DNA from: Molossus alvarezi
Taxonomy: Eukaryota; Chordata; Mammalia; Chiroptera; Molossidae
Assembly (NCBI GenBank): GCA_037176705.1
Contig: CM073889.1
Coordinates: forward strand, 52,197,596 to 52,261,595
DNA length: 64,000 nucleotides
Reading direction: 5' to 3'
Shown piece by piece: positions 11,640-22,685 of this stretch. The position numbers and the translations under genes are program-made. Positions within the stretch are counted from its first letter, which is position 1, and every line of letters starts with the position of its first letter. The notes under the pieces were generated by a model. The model saw only the letters and a list, made by a program, of their open reading frames with translations. It had not been told where the DNA came from and did no database searches.

Positions 11640-12516
11640 TGTTTGTTTCAGTGTATTACTTAATGAGAGGTATGGGGCTCGCTGAGACCAGATGCTGCTC
11701 GTTTGAAAGAATTTAGGAAAAACCTGAAGCAGGATCCAAGACCGGCCAATCCTATGGTTAAGCAAGTGGCAACAGCTTGGGTGGGCTTGAAAGTTGGGTG
11801 GGGCAGGGTGGGGCCTCAGGGAGTCAACAGGGCGGGGCTATCAGTGTGAGCCAGGTTGCTGGAGTCCCAGATATGGCTTCTATCTGCCGCCCCCGGGAAG
11901 GGCTCACTAAAGGAACAAAGGCCTCTGACAGCATGTTTGTCCCCAAGGAAGCCCCCTCTCCAGCCCTCGCTCCAGTGCCAAACAGCTCAGTTCTTCTCTG
12001 TATGTCTCTGGTGCCCCTTGAGCTGCCTCCCCACCAAGCTTAGAGGGAGAGAGTCCGATAAGTCCGTGCGCGGGCCCTTTAGGGAGCTGCCTGGGGCTCC
12101 AGCCACCTCAGCTTCCCTGAGCCTCAGTTTCCGCTGGTTTTTCCAGACAGAAGTTATGGGGACTTCTCTTCCTGGCACTGGAACCCTGAGCGGGGCACCT
12201 GGTGTGGGACGGGGACCCCTCAGTCCTCAGGAAGGACTTTCCCAGCCGCGGGAGCCTCCTGATTTTTATCCGCCACACTTGGGTGTGGGACCAGCCCGTC
12301 TCGCCACCGCGCGCCGCCGCCACCCCTTGTGCCGCCACCCCTCCTACCAGTCTGGATGTAGCTGCTTTTTTAAATTCCGTAGTTGTAGGACTTCCATTCA
12401 GCTTGATTTCAGGCGGTTTTGAATGATGGTTGTTCTGTAGTTTAGTTGTAACTTTGATGTGGTTGTGGGAGGACGCGATACCGCGTTTACCTACGCCGCC
12501 ATCTTGACCGGAAGTC
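11640..12516 (-). promoter_or_regulatory. HAL1-like 5' UTR / promoter, CpG-rich
   Basis: GC-rich and CpG-bearing, unlike the AT-rich surroundings, especially from 12055 to 12350. At the extreme 5' end the minus strand reads CCGGTCAAGATGGCGGCG, matching the YY1-type AAnATGGCGGC site found at the start of many L1 promoters. It has no visible similarity to the L1-A or L1-H 5' UTRs beyond that terminal site. Confidence 0.6.
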
Positions 12517-12529
12517 GTCTTTTTTATTT

Positions 12530-12930
12530 TTTAAAACATAACATTCCAGAATAAAAATCAGAGTTACAAAAGAAACTAGATTAGAATTTGTTGACTTCTG
12601 GACATTTTCAAATAATCTCTAGAACATCCATTAATAATATGCATATGTAATTAAAATATACTTAAACTTTCTATGTACCTTAAGCATAAAAATTTTCCCT
12701 CATAAGGAGTGAAAATAAATCTTTGAGGCATTCCAGGGCTTATTGGAATTATCTAAAGGTAATTTTAGGTCAAGAAAAGGTTTCTTAAAATTTTAACCTT
12801 GGGAAGGTTGTCAAACACACTTGAACAATAGATTATACATTATTACAAAACAATATTAAATTATTTATTCATTCAAACTGAGAACAAAAAATATTAAACA
12901 CAAACATAGGTTAGTGCAACTCCTTTTATT
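12530..12930 (-). mobile_element. ERV-B internal region (fragment)
   Basis: AT-rich DNA between the HAL1-like element and L1-C. It has no open frame of note. It is assigned to ERV-B because it lies between that provirus's LTRs and continues the sequence interrupted by the HAL1-like insertion. Confidence 0.45.
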
Positions 12931-13204
12931 TTAAATTATTATATTTATTTTTGTTACAGATGTTTCTCTATTTACCCCACTGTCCCCACCTTTGTTGTCC
13001 ATGTCCATTGTTCATACATACATGCATATAAGTTCTGTGGTTTATCTCTCCCCACAGCCCCTCTTCTGGGGATTATCAGTCTATACCCCATTTCCAAGTG
13101 TCTGGGACATTCCCCTTCCTCAGACTGTTATGTTCATTATATTCCACAAATAAGTGAGATCATGTAATATTTCTCTTTCTCTGCTTGGCTTATTTCATTT
13201 AGAA

Positions 13205-15267
13205 TAATGCTTTCCAGGTCCCTCCATGTGGTCTCAAAGGATAAGAGATCTTTCTTTCTTATAGCTGCATAGTACGTCATTGTGTATATGTACACAGCTT
13301 TGTTATCCATTCATCTACTGATGGACATTCGGGCTGTTTTCAGATCTTAGCTATTGTAAATAGTGCTGCTATGAACATGCAGGCACATATATTCTTTCTA
13401 ATTGGTGTTTCAGGCTTCTTAGGATATAATCCTAGAAGTGGGATCACTTGGTCAAATGGCAATTCAATTTTTAATTTTTTGAGGTAACACCATATTGTTT
13501 TCCATAGTGGCTGCACCAGTCTGCATTCCCACCAGCAATGTACTAGTGTACCCTTTTCTCCACATCCTCGCCAACACTTGTTGTTTGATGATTTGTTGAT
13601 GGCAGCCATTCTGACAGGTGTGAGGTGATACCTCATTATTGTTTTAATTTGCATCTCTTTGATGATTAGTGATGTTGAGTATTCCTTCATATGTCTCTTG
13701 GTCATTTGTATGTCCTGTTTGGAGAGGTGTCTATTTAGGTCCTCTGCCCATTTTTTAATTGGGTTTTTGTCTTTTTTTTGTTGAGTTGTGTAAGCACTCT
13801 ATATATATTGGAAATTAACTCCTTATCTCCATAAAGCTGTCCAGGCCTGGGCTTTTGTTTGCTGGGAGAGTCTTGATTACATCTTCAATTTCTTCTGTTG
13901 TTATTGGTCTGTTCAAGTTTTCTATCTCTTTCCGTTCAGTGTTGGGAGACTATGTATTTCTAGAAATTGGTCCATTTCGCTTAGATTGTCGAATTTGTTG
14001 CTCTATAATTGTTCAAAATATTTGTTAACAATTCTTTGTATTTCTGTGGTGTCAGTTATCATTTCTTGTCTTTCATTTCTGACTTGTATATTTGGGTTCT
14101 CTTTCTTTGTTTCTTGGTGAGTCAAGCTAAGGGACCATCAATATTGTTTATCTTTTCAAAGAACCAGTTCCTTGTTTTATTGATCCTTTTAATTTTTTTT
14201 TTTTTTTTTTTTTGGTCTCCATTTCATTTATTTCTGTTCTTATCTATTTTCTTCCTTCTATGAGGTCTTGGGTTTTTCTTTGTTTGTTTGTTTGCTTTCT
14301 AGTTCTTTAAGTTGTGAGATTAGATAGTCCATTAGAAATTTTTCTTGCTTCTTGAGGTAGACCTGTAGTGCTATGAACTTCCCTCTCAGAACTGCTTTTG
14401 CTGCAGCCCATAGATTTTGTGTTGTTGTGTGTTCATTTTCCTTGGTTTCCAGGAAGTTTTTAATTTCTTTGTTGATCTTTATGGTAACCCATTCATTGTT
14501 CAATAACATGCTATTTAGCCACCATGTTTTCAAATGTCTTTGGATGTTCTTGTTGCAACTGACTTCTAGTTGCATGCCATTGTAATCTGAGAAGATGCTT
14601 GATATGATTTCAATCTTCTTGAACTTGTAGAGACTTAGTTTGTGTCCTAATATGTGGTCTATCTTTGAGAATGTCCCATGTGCACTTGAGAAGAATGTGA
14701 ATTCTGTATTTTTGGGGTGTAATTCTCTGTAGATATCTATTAAATCCATTTGGTCTAGTGCTTCATTTAGAGTCTGTGTTTCCTTGTTAATTTTTTGTCT
14801 AGAAGATCTATTCAGTGATGTCAACGGGGTATTGAAGTCCCCTGCTATATTGTATTGCTGTTGATTACTCCTTTGAAGTCTTCCAAAAGATTTTTAATAT
14901 ATGTTGGTGCTCCTATTTTGGGTGCATACATATTTATCAAGGTTATATCTTCCTGTTGGATAGATCCTTTCAATATAATGTAGTAGCCCTTTTTGTCTCT
15001 AGTTATGATGTTTATTTTTAAATCTACTATATCAGATATGAGAATTGCTACCCCAGCTTTTTTTTGCTTTTTGTTTGCCAGAAAGATTTTTTCCCATCCC
15101 TTCTCTTTCAGCCTATGTGAGTCTTTTGTTGTGAGGTGGGTCTCTTGTAAACAACATATATGTGAGTCATGCTTTCTTATCCAGTCAGCTACTCTGTGTC
15201 TTTTTATCAGAGCATTCAATCCATTTACATTTAAGGTGATTATTGATATGTACTTATTTATTGCCAT
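13205..15267 (-). pseudogene. L1-C ORF2, internally deleted and broken
   Basis: Starts at 15267 with [11 protein letters not shown]. The endonuclease part is open over 14845-15267 (140 codons) and 14258-14824 (188 codons) with a frame break between. The C-terminal CX3CX7HX4C region ([18 protein letters not shown]) is at about 13500-13600. The RT catalytic core is deleted near 13830, so the element could never have moved on its own after that loss. Confidence 0.8.
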
Positions 15268-15329
15268 TTTTGTTTAGTGTGGTTCTATTTTTCTTTCTAT
15301 TTCTTCTAGTAATTATAGCAGTTTTTCTT

Positions 15330-16478
15330 AGCATATCTTGCAGTGCTGGTTTGGTGTTAATATATTCCCTTAGCCTTTTTTTTTTTTTTTTTTTTTTTTT
15401 GTCTCGGAAGCTCTTTATTTGACCTTCTATTTTGAATGATAGCCTTGCTGCATAGAGTAGTCTTGGATTCAGAACCATGTTTTTCATGACCTTGATTACT
15501 TCATGACACTCCCTTCTGGCCTGTAGTATTTCTGTTGAGAAGTTAGCTGAGAGCCCTATGGGGTTTCCTTTGTAGGTAACCTGTTGCTTATCTCTTGCTG
15601 CCTTTAGGATTCTCTCTTTGTTTTTGATTTTTGAAATTTTTTTTTTTTTATCCTCACTCGAGGATATTTTTCCATTTTTTGTACAGACAGAGTGGGAGGG
15701 AGAGAGAGGAAGGGAGAGAGAGAGAAACATCGACGTGAAGGGACACATCGAGTGGCTGCCACCCGCACGAACAACCAGGGCAGGGCCGGGGACAAACTGC
15801 AACCGAAGTACATGCCCTTAGTGGGAACCGAACCCAGGTCTCTCCGGACCGCAGGCCGACGCTCTAACCGCTGAGCCAAACCGGCCAGGGCGATTTTTGG
15901 AATTTTAATTACTATGTGTCTTGGTGTGGGCCTGTATGGGTTCTTTTTACTTGGGGCTCTCGGTGCTTCTTGAACTTGAATACCTTCTTCCTTCACCAAT
16001 CTAGGAAAGTTTTCTATCACTATTTTTTCAAGTATATTCTCTAACCCTTGCCCATTTTCTTTCTCTTCATGGACTCCTATGATGCAAATGTTATTAAGTT
16101 TCTAGTTGTCCCACAGTTCTTTTTAGCTGTCTTCCTGTTTTTTAATTGTTTTTTCTTTTTGGTTTTCTAATTGGTTGATTTTTTTACCCTTTCTTCTAAG
16201 TCACTGATCTGGTCCTCAACTTCCTCTACTCTGCTGGTTAATCCTTCCAATGTGTTCTCAATTTCTGCTATGTCATTCTTTATTTCCACTTGGTTGGTTT
16301 TCACTGTTTCCATATCTTTACTCATGGTACTGATGTCCTTACTCATGCTGTTGAGCTTCTTCATGATCATGGCTCTGAACTTTACCTCTGATAATTTGCT
16401 TAGCTGCATTTCATTTATCTCATCTTCGATAGAGTTCTTTTGTTCATTCATTTGGGATTTGTTTCTTTGTTTCACCAT
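15330..16478 (-). pseudogene. L1-C ORF1, split by a SINE
   Basis: Starts near 16478 (MVKQRNKSQMNEQ) with a 103-codon coiled-coil piece to 16167. RRM and C-terminal blocks follow towards 15330. A SINE with its target duplication (15626-15906) interrupts the region, and frame breaks also occur. Confidence 0.8.
15641..15891 (-). mobile_element. SINE type 1 in L1-C ORF1
   Basis: tRNA-related SINE, reverse orientation: poly(T) at the left, head 'gccctggccggtttggctc' at the right. It is flanked by 15-bp duplications 'gatttttgaaatttt' (15626-15640) and 'gatttttggaatttt' (15892-15906). The head carries tRNA-like A and B promoter boxes ('tggctcagcggttagagc' and 'ggttcggttccc'-like). Confidence 0.9.
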
Positions 16479-17299
16479 TTTGGTTATCTCAGTGTGTTTT
16501 AGACTCTGCCAAATTTTCTCTGTGGCTGTTGGTGTCCTGCTGTTTGTAGCTCCCTCTACTGGGTTTGGATGAGCCTGGGTTGGCCCACGTTAAACACCAC
16601 TGTCAATCCTGTTTTCTGGGTAAATTTGCAAGCCCATGTAAAGTTCAGTTATCCTCTAGCTTTTTTCCTGGTGGCTAGTAGTCTCATTTACTCAGTGCCT
16701 TGGAATGTAACCCTGGTGTTCTGCCTAAGAGGATTTCCAGAGGGTGGGATAGATGCTGGTTGTTAATGATCCTCAATTTGCATTTTTTTTTGCCTCACCT
16801 TGGAAAGGCTGAATGTCCAGGGGCAGAGGGAACTGCTGCTCTTTTTCACATATCTAGGAAGAGGCACACTGGCTGCAGTCCTTTGTAGCTGCAACTCAGC
16901 AAAAACTCTGATTGCCCTCCAAACCCTGGTGGTCCTTACATTCTTCCACCCCAGTCTGCTCTCCCTCTGCTGTAGCCCCCAAGTGAGTGGCCGTGGCTAT
17001 TTAGTGCTTTTTCCCATGCACTCTGCACTGTGGATTGGGCTTGGTCTTTATTCCTCAAGGGGTCTACTCACAGCTATGACTGCTGTGGTTCTTGGTCTCT
17101 CAGCCTGCCTCCCTCTTATGCCTCCACAGATTTTACCAGTGTCTCTGGTTTTATGGTCCTGTCCTGCTGCTTTTCTGTTGCTTTTTTCCTGAGGATTTTT
17201 CTTTATTTTAGTTGTAATTTGTTTCATCCTGGGAGATTGGTTGCATAGCTTCTATTTACTCCACCTTCATTTTCACATTCTCTATGCCTATCTTTTGTA

Positions 17300-17660
17300 C
17301 AGCTGTGTTGCACAGGCCTTTCTGGTGCCCCCACACCCTGCAGATACCATGGGTAACTGGATTGCAGAGTCCCTTTAGAAACCTGGCTCTATGCCTATGT
17401 TATGGTCTGCTGGGTCGCACCCCCCATTCCCCATGGGTAACTAAATTGCACAGTCCCTGCCTGGTCATACACGCCTCTCTTGTGTCAGCACTCCACAGGT
17501 CTGGTGGGTAACTCGATCATACAGTTTCTGCTAAGTTGTACAGGCCTCTCTTGTGCTTCAGATCTCCATATGTCTTGCAGGCAACTGGATTGCATAGGCC
17601 TCTCTGGTGCCCCTGCACCATGTGGTCCTGTGGGCGGGTAGCTGGATTGCACCAGTCTCT
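17300..17660 (-). repeat. Degenerate tandem repeats in the L1-C 5' UTR
   Basis: The same unit as in L1-A ('gttgcacaggcctttctggt', then a 'gcaga..ccatgggtaactgg' stretch) recurs several times with substitutions and gaps. This supports a shared tandem promoter structure in the subfamily. Confidence 0.55.
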
Positions 17661-18106
17661 CTCTGGCTCTGGCTTCTGAGTGCACTTCTGAGCTGTTGGA
17701 CCACACAGGCCTTTGTGGAGCCCCAGGTCCGGCCGCTGGCAGCTGGGGAGTGCTGCTGCCCCATGGGACTCAACTCCTTCTCATCTTTTACTGTAGTTTC
17801 TGGGGATGGGTCTCAGCTGCTGGTCTGTGCTTCTGTTGCCTGGGGATGGATTTCTGCTCCTCAGCCTCTGTTGCTGGGGGTATATCTCGACACTGATCAA
17901 GCAGCTACTATGGGGGATGGTGCTCGTCTGGGCTGTCTGCAGCTTCCACAACCGACACCTTCAGAGCTCCACTACTGCGCACCTGTGTGTTGACACAAAG
18001 TGTCCACTGGTTTGATGGTGCCAGGTGTCCTGATGGGTTCAGGTGGCTGGGCCCTAGCTCCTCCACTTCCTCCTCCCAGCAAAGACCCGGGATCTTCTCT
18101 CTTTGA

Positions 18107-18337
18107 TTTTTTTTTTAAATCCTCACCCAAGGAAATTTTTCTATTTATCTTCAGATAGAGTGGGAGGGAGGGGAACAGAGAGAGAAACATGACACATTGA
18201 TTAGTTACCTCCTGCACAGCCTTGACCAGGGCAAGGGACTGAATCACACTGAGGTATGTGCCCTTGACCGGAATCAAACCTGAAACTCCTTGGACCACAA
18301 GCCAACACTCTTAGCAATGAGCCAAACTGGCCAGGGC
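18107..18337 (-). mobile_element. Old SINE at the 5' end of L1-C
   Basis: Reverse-oriented, with poly(T) at 18107-18116 and head 'gccagtttggctcat' at 18318-18337. It is more diverged than the SINE at 15641. No clear target duplication was found. Confidence 0.8.
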
Positions 18338-18376
18338 TAAAACTTAATTTCCTATTATTAAGAAAATAAGTTCTTG

Positions 18377-18585
18377 TCTGGCCGGTGTGGCATAGTAGTT
18401 GACCATTAACCCATGTACCAAGAGGTCACCGGTTCAATTTCCAGTCGGGACACATGCCCAGGTTGTGGGCCTGATCCCCAGTGGGGGGCATGCAGGAGGC
18501 AGCCAATCGATGTTCTCTCTCATTGATGTTTCCATCTTTTTCTCACTCTCACTTCCTTTCTCTCTAAAATCAATAAAGGGAAAAA
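18377..18585 (+). mobile_element. SINE type 2
   Basis: Head 'tctggccggtgtggca', a body with 'acacatgcccaggttgtggg' and 'gcaggaggcagccaatcgat', and tail 'aaaatcaataaaggg' plus A-run. Imperfect duplications 'agaaaataagttcttg' (18361-18376) and 'agaatataagtactaa' (about 18586) flank it. The bases at 18338-18376 and 18586-18649 are unclassified flank. Confidence 0.85.
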
Positions 18586-18654
18586 AGAATATAAGTACTA
18601 AAGTAACCAAGTACCTGATTACCATGACATATAACTATTTTCATAATATATAGA

Positions 18655-21595
18655 ACAAAAAGAGAGGATCCAAATAAACAAAATCAGAAATGAAGAGGAG
18701 AAATAACAATTGACACCACAGAAATACAAATGATTAGTGAAAGGTCATACACCAAAAAATTGGACAGTCTAGGCAAAACAGTCAAATTTCTAGAAACACG
18801 CAGTCTCCCAAAACTGAACTGGAAGAGATAGAAAACTTGAACAGTCCAATAACAACAAAGAAAATTGAAGAGGTAATTAAGAAACTCCCAGCAAACAAAA
18901 GCCCAGGCCTGGATGGCTTCAGAGGAGAATTTTACCAAACATTTAAAGAAGATCTAATACCTGTTTTTCTCAAAATATTCCAGAAAATCCAAGAAGACAG
19001 AAGACTTCCAATATCATTTTATGTAGCCAGCATAGTTCTAATTCCAAAACCAGATAAAGACACTACAAAGAAAGAAACTAGAGGCCAATATTCTTGATGA
19101 ACATAGATGCCAAAATTCTTAACAAAATATTAGCAAATCTGATCCAGCAATACATCAAAAAAATTACCCACCATGACCAAGTGGGATTTATCCCAGGATG
19201 CAAGGGTGATACAATATTCACAAATCAATAAATGTGATACACCACAAAAACAAAATAAAAATAAAAACCATATGATTATATCAATAGATACTAAAAAAGA
19301 ATTCAACAAAATCCAGTACCCATTTTTGATAAAACACTCAGCAATGTGGGAATAGAGGGATCATATCTCAACATAATAAAGGCCATATATGAAAAACCTA
19401 CAGCCAACATCATACTCAATGGGCAAAAACTAAAACATTTTCCTTAAGAATGGGAATAAGACAGGGATGTCTACCTTTGCCACTCTTATTTAACGTAGTA
19501 CTGAAAGTCTTAGCCACAACAATTAGAAATAAAGAAAAAATAAAAAGGATCCAAATTGAAAAGGAGGAAGTGAAACTGTCATTATTTGCAGATGACATGA
19601 CATTGTACATAGAAAACCCTAAAGACTCCATCAAAAATCTACAAGACTTGATAAATTAATTTGGCAAAGTAGCAGGATACAAAATTAATGGCAAGAAATT
19701 GATGGCATTCTTATACATTAACAATGAACTCAAGAAACAAAAACTAAAAAAACAATCCCATTTACCACTGTGGCAAAAAGTATTAAGATATCTAAGAATA
19801 AACTTAACCAAAGAGGTAAAGGGTCTCTTCACAGAAAACTATAGGTCATTGAAAAAATAAATAGAGAAAGGAAAGATATAAAAATGTGGAAGCATATACC
19901 TCATTCATGGATTGGAAGAATTAGCATCATGAAAATGTCCATACTACCCAAAGTTATATATAGATTCAATGAAATTCCCATCAAAATACCAATGATACAC
20001 TTCAAGAACTAAAACAAGCCCTGGCTGGTTTGGCTCAGCGGTTAGAGCGTCGGTCTGCGGTCCTGAGAGACCTGGGTTCAGTTCCCGCTAAGGGCATGTA
20101 CCTCGGTTGCAGTTTGTCCCTGGCCCTGGTTGGTTGTGCAGGTGGCAGCCACTCGATGTGTTCCTTTCACATCGATGTTTCTCTCTCTCTCTGTTCCTCT
20201 CTCTCCCTCCCACTCTACCTGAACAAAAAAAAAATGGAAAAATGTCCTCAGGTGAGGATAAAAAAAAAAAAAAAAGAACTAAAACAAATACTCTAAAAGC
20301 TTATATGGAACGAAAAAAGACCCTGAATAAACACAGCAATATTAAAAAAGAAGAACAAAGTTGGAGGGATCACACTACCAGACATCAGCTTACACTACAA
20401 AGCCACTGTGATCAAATAGCCTGGTACTGGCGCAAGAATAGGCACATAGATCAATGGAACAGAACAGAGAACCCAGAAATTGACCCAAGACCATATGCTC
20501 AATTAATATTTGACAAAAGTGGCAAGAGCATACAATGAAGTAAAGAAAGTCTCTTCAATAAATGGTGTTGGGAAAATTGGACAGCTACATGCAAAAGAAT
20601 GAAACTAGACTATCAATTTACACTATACACAAGAATAAACTTAAAATGGATAAAAAACTTAAATGTGACTCATGAATCCATAAAAATTTTAGAAGAAAAT
20701 GTAGGCAACAGAATTTCAGACATCATATGCAGCAGAATTTTTACTGATACATCACCTAAGGCAAGAGAAAAAAAGGAAAAAATAAACACATGGGACTATA
20801 TTAAACTAAAAAAACTTCTGCACAGCAAAAAACAAAAAACAACCATTAAAGTGGAAAGGGAACCCACTATATGGGAGAGCATCATTGCCAATGATACCTC
20901 AAATAAGGGGTTAATTTCCAAAATATATAAGCACACAACTCAACAAAAGTAAGACAAAAATCCCAATTAAAAAGTGAGCAGAGGAACTAAATAGACACCT
21001 CTCCAAACAGGACATTCAAATGGCTAAGAGACATATGGAAAATGTTCCATGTCACTAATTATCAGAGAGATGCAAATTAAAACAATAAGGTATCACCTCA
21101 CATCTGTCAGAATGGCTGCCATCAACAAATCATCAAACAACAAGTGTTGGCTAGGGTGTGGAGGAAAGGGGTCTCTAGTACACTGCTGGTGGGAATGCAG
21201 ACTGGTGCAGCCACTATGGAAAACACTATGGTGTTACCTCAAAAAATTAAAAATTGAACTTCCATTTGTCCCAGTGATCCCACTTCTAGGAACATACCCT
21301 AAGAAGCCTGAAACACCAATGAGAAAGAATATATGTACCCCCGTGTTCATAGCAGCACTATTTACAATAGCTAAGACCTTGAAGCAGCCCAAGTCTTCAT
21401 CAGTAGACAAATGGATAACAAAGCTGTGGTACATATACACAATGGAGTACTATGCAGCAGTAAGAAAGAAAGATCTCTTTTCCTTTTAGATGACATGGAG
21501 GGACCTGGAAAGTATTATCCTAAGCAAAACAAGTCAAGCAGAGAAAGACAAATATCACATGATTTCACTTATATCTGAAATATAATGAACTAAAC
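18655..21595 (+). pseudogene. L1-D ORF2 fragment (RT and C-terminus)
   Basis: Recognisable blocks are 'NKSPGLDGF' at 18890, '[11 protein letters not shown]' near 19580 (the FADD catalytic core), and a C-terminal run at 21049-21489 (146 codons) with the cysteine-rich [18 protein letters not shown] motif. Several frame breaks occur, as well as the SINE. Confidence 0.85.
20018..20273 (+). mobile_element. SINE type 1 in L1-D
   Basis: Full-length forward copy: head 'gccctggctggtttggctca', CT-rich stretch, tail 'gaggata' plus A15. Perfect 14-bp duplications 'aagaactaaaacaa' flank it at 20004-20017 and 20274-20287. Confidence 0.95.
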
Positions 21596-21640
21596 AAACT
21601 GATGAAAAAATATACCCAGAGTCATAAAAGTAGGGTAGAC

Positions 21641-21927
21641 TGTCAAGACCTAATACCTTCTATCACCAAAACCATGTATTTCTTTTCAAATTTATTTGAA
21701 CTTTTAACTCTTACAAATCCTAATCTTTCTTATTTTTGTGTATGTGAAAAGTAAGTGAACAGTCCTTGAATTGGCAAATATATTCATATTTTCAAAAGAA
21801 ATTTTTCAAATAAAATATAAGATATTCATTAACAGATCTAAATCAATTCTTTAGCTTCTCTGCAATAAAATTCAGAAATAGTCAAACTCAAATTAATTAA
21901 CATTTTAGTATCCTGTTATTTTTTAAA
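21641..21927 (-). mobile_element. ERV-B internal region (fragment)
   Basis: AT-rich, no open frame. It lies between L1-D and L1-E and is assigned to ERV-B by position. It includes the left target duplication of L1-E ('agtatcctgttatttttt', from 21907). Confidence 0.4.
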
Positions 21928-22665
21928 TTAATTTTTGTTACAGATGTTTCTCCTTTTTTACCCACTGATTCCCCCCTCCCCTAACCTCTCCACCCTGTCC
22001 CCACCTTTGTTGTCCATGTTCATTGTTCATATATACATGCATATAAGTTCTGTGGTTTATCTCTCCCCTCCAACCTCCTCTTCAGGGGATTGTCAGTCTG
22101 TACCCCACTTTCACGTCTCTGGGACCACCCCGTTCCTCAGACTGTTATGTTCATTATATTCCACAAATAAGGATATCATGTGATATTTGTCTTTCTCTGC
22201 TTGGCTTGTTTTGCTTAGAATAATACTTTCCAGGTCCCTTAATGTCATCTCAAAGGATAAGAGGTCTTTCTTTCTTACAATGAGGTATTACCTCACACCT
22301 ATCAGAATGGCCACCATCAACATATCATCAAACAACAAATGTCGGCTAGGGTGTGGAGAAAAGGGGACTCTAGTACCCTGCTGGTGGGAATGCAGACTGG
22401 TGCAGCCACTGTGGAAAACACTATGGTGTTACCTCAAAAAATTAAAAATTGAACTGCCATTTGACCCAGTGATCCCACTTCTAGGAATAAACCTTAAGAA
22501 GCCTGAAACACCAATCAGAATGAATATATGTACCCCCATGTTCATAACAGCACTATTTACAATAGCTAAGATCTGGAAACAGCCCAAGTGTTTATCAGTA
22601 GACAAATGGATAACAAAGCTGTGGTACATATACACAATGGAATACTATGAAGCTGTAAGAAAGAA
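21928..22665 (-). mobile_element. L1-E, short L1 with 5' inversion (twin priming)
   Basis: The left part (21928-22278) is an L1 3' end on the minus strand. At about 22278-22280 it switches to plus-strand L1 sequence ('aatgaggtattacctcacac' onwards) encoding the ORF2 C-terminus, ending '..gctgtaagaaagaaag'. Both halves stop at the same L1 position ('tctttctttctta' and its complement). Imperfect target duplications at 21907-21927 and 22666-22685 flank the whole. This is the known product of twin priming. Confidence 0.9.
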
Positions 22666-22685
22666 AGTATTCTGTTATTTTAAAA

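Larger units (their letters stand above)
10315..12516 (-). mobile_element. HAL1-like half-L1 (ORF1 only)
   Basis: A 2.2-kb minus-strand element flanked by a 13-bp duplication 'gtcttttttattt' (10302-10314 and 12517-12529). Read 5' to 3' on the minus strand it has a GC-rich 5' UTR, ORF1, then only a few codons of the ORF2 start ('atggcaatgaatacatatc' near 10691) running straight into a 3' UTR with G-rich tracts and a poly(A). The whole ORF2 is absent. Half-L1 (HAL1) elements with this plan are known in mammals and depend on another L1 for reverse transcriptase. The intact duplication argues that it inserted in this form. Confidence 0.8.
12931..18106 (-). mobile_element. L1-C, minus-strand L1 with internal deletion
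   Basis: From left to right on the + strand it has a 3' UTR ('tttttgttacagatgtttctc' near 12950), ORF2 C-terminus, ORF2 endonuclease, ORF1 and a long 5' UTR like that of L1-A. At about 13828-13832 the sequence jumps from the C-terminal region ('attaactccttatct') to the segment encoding '..SPGPDGF' ('ccaggcctgggcttttg'). About 1.7 kb that L1-A has at roughly 391-2098 is missing, including the FADD catalytic core of the RT. A SINE interrupts ORF1. No clean target duplication was found. Confidence 0.8.
18650..21640 (+). mobile_element. L1-D, plus-strand, 5'-truncated L1
   Basis: Begins within ORF2 just before the RT domain ('ccaaataaacaaaatcagaa') and runs to a 3' UTR ending near 21640. It is opposite in orientation to most L1s here. 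No ORF1 or 5' UTR is present and no A-tail is obvious. A SINE interrupts it at 20018. Confidence 0.85.

Noticed and set aside
11856..12422. 188-codon + strand open frame and CpG-rich block as a host gene promoter
   Set aside because: Both lie within the target duplications of the half-L1 and are its 5' UTR read backwards.
13820..13840. Spliced L1 transcript as the origin of the L1-C deletion
   Set aside because: The missing segment does not start with GT in related copies, so an ordinary deletion is simpler.
20030..20110. tRNA gene
   Set aside because: The tRNA-like A and B boxes belong to the SINE head; no cloverleaf with an acceptor stem, and an A-tail and target duplications are present.
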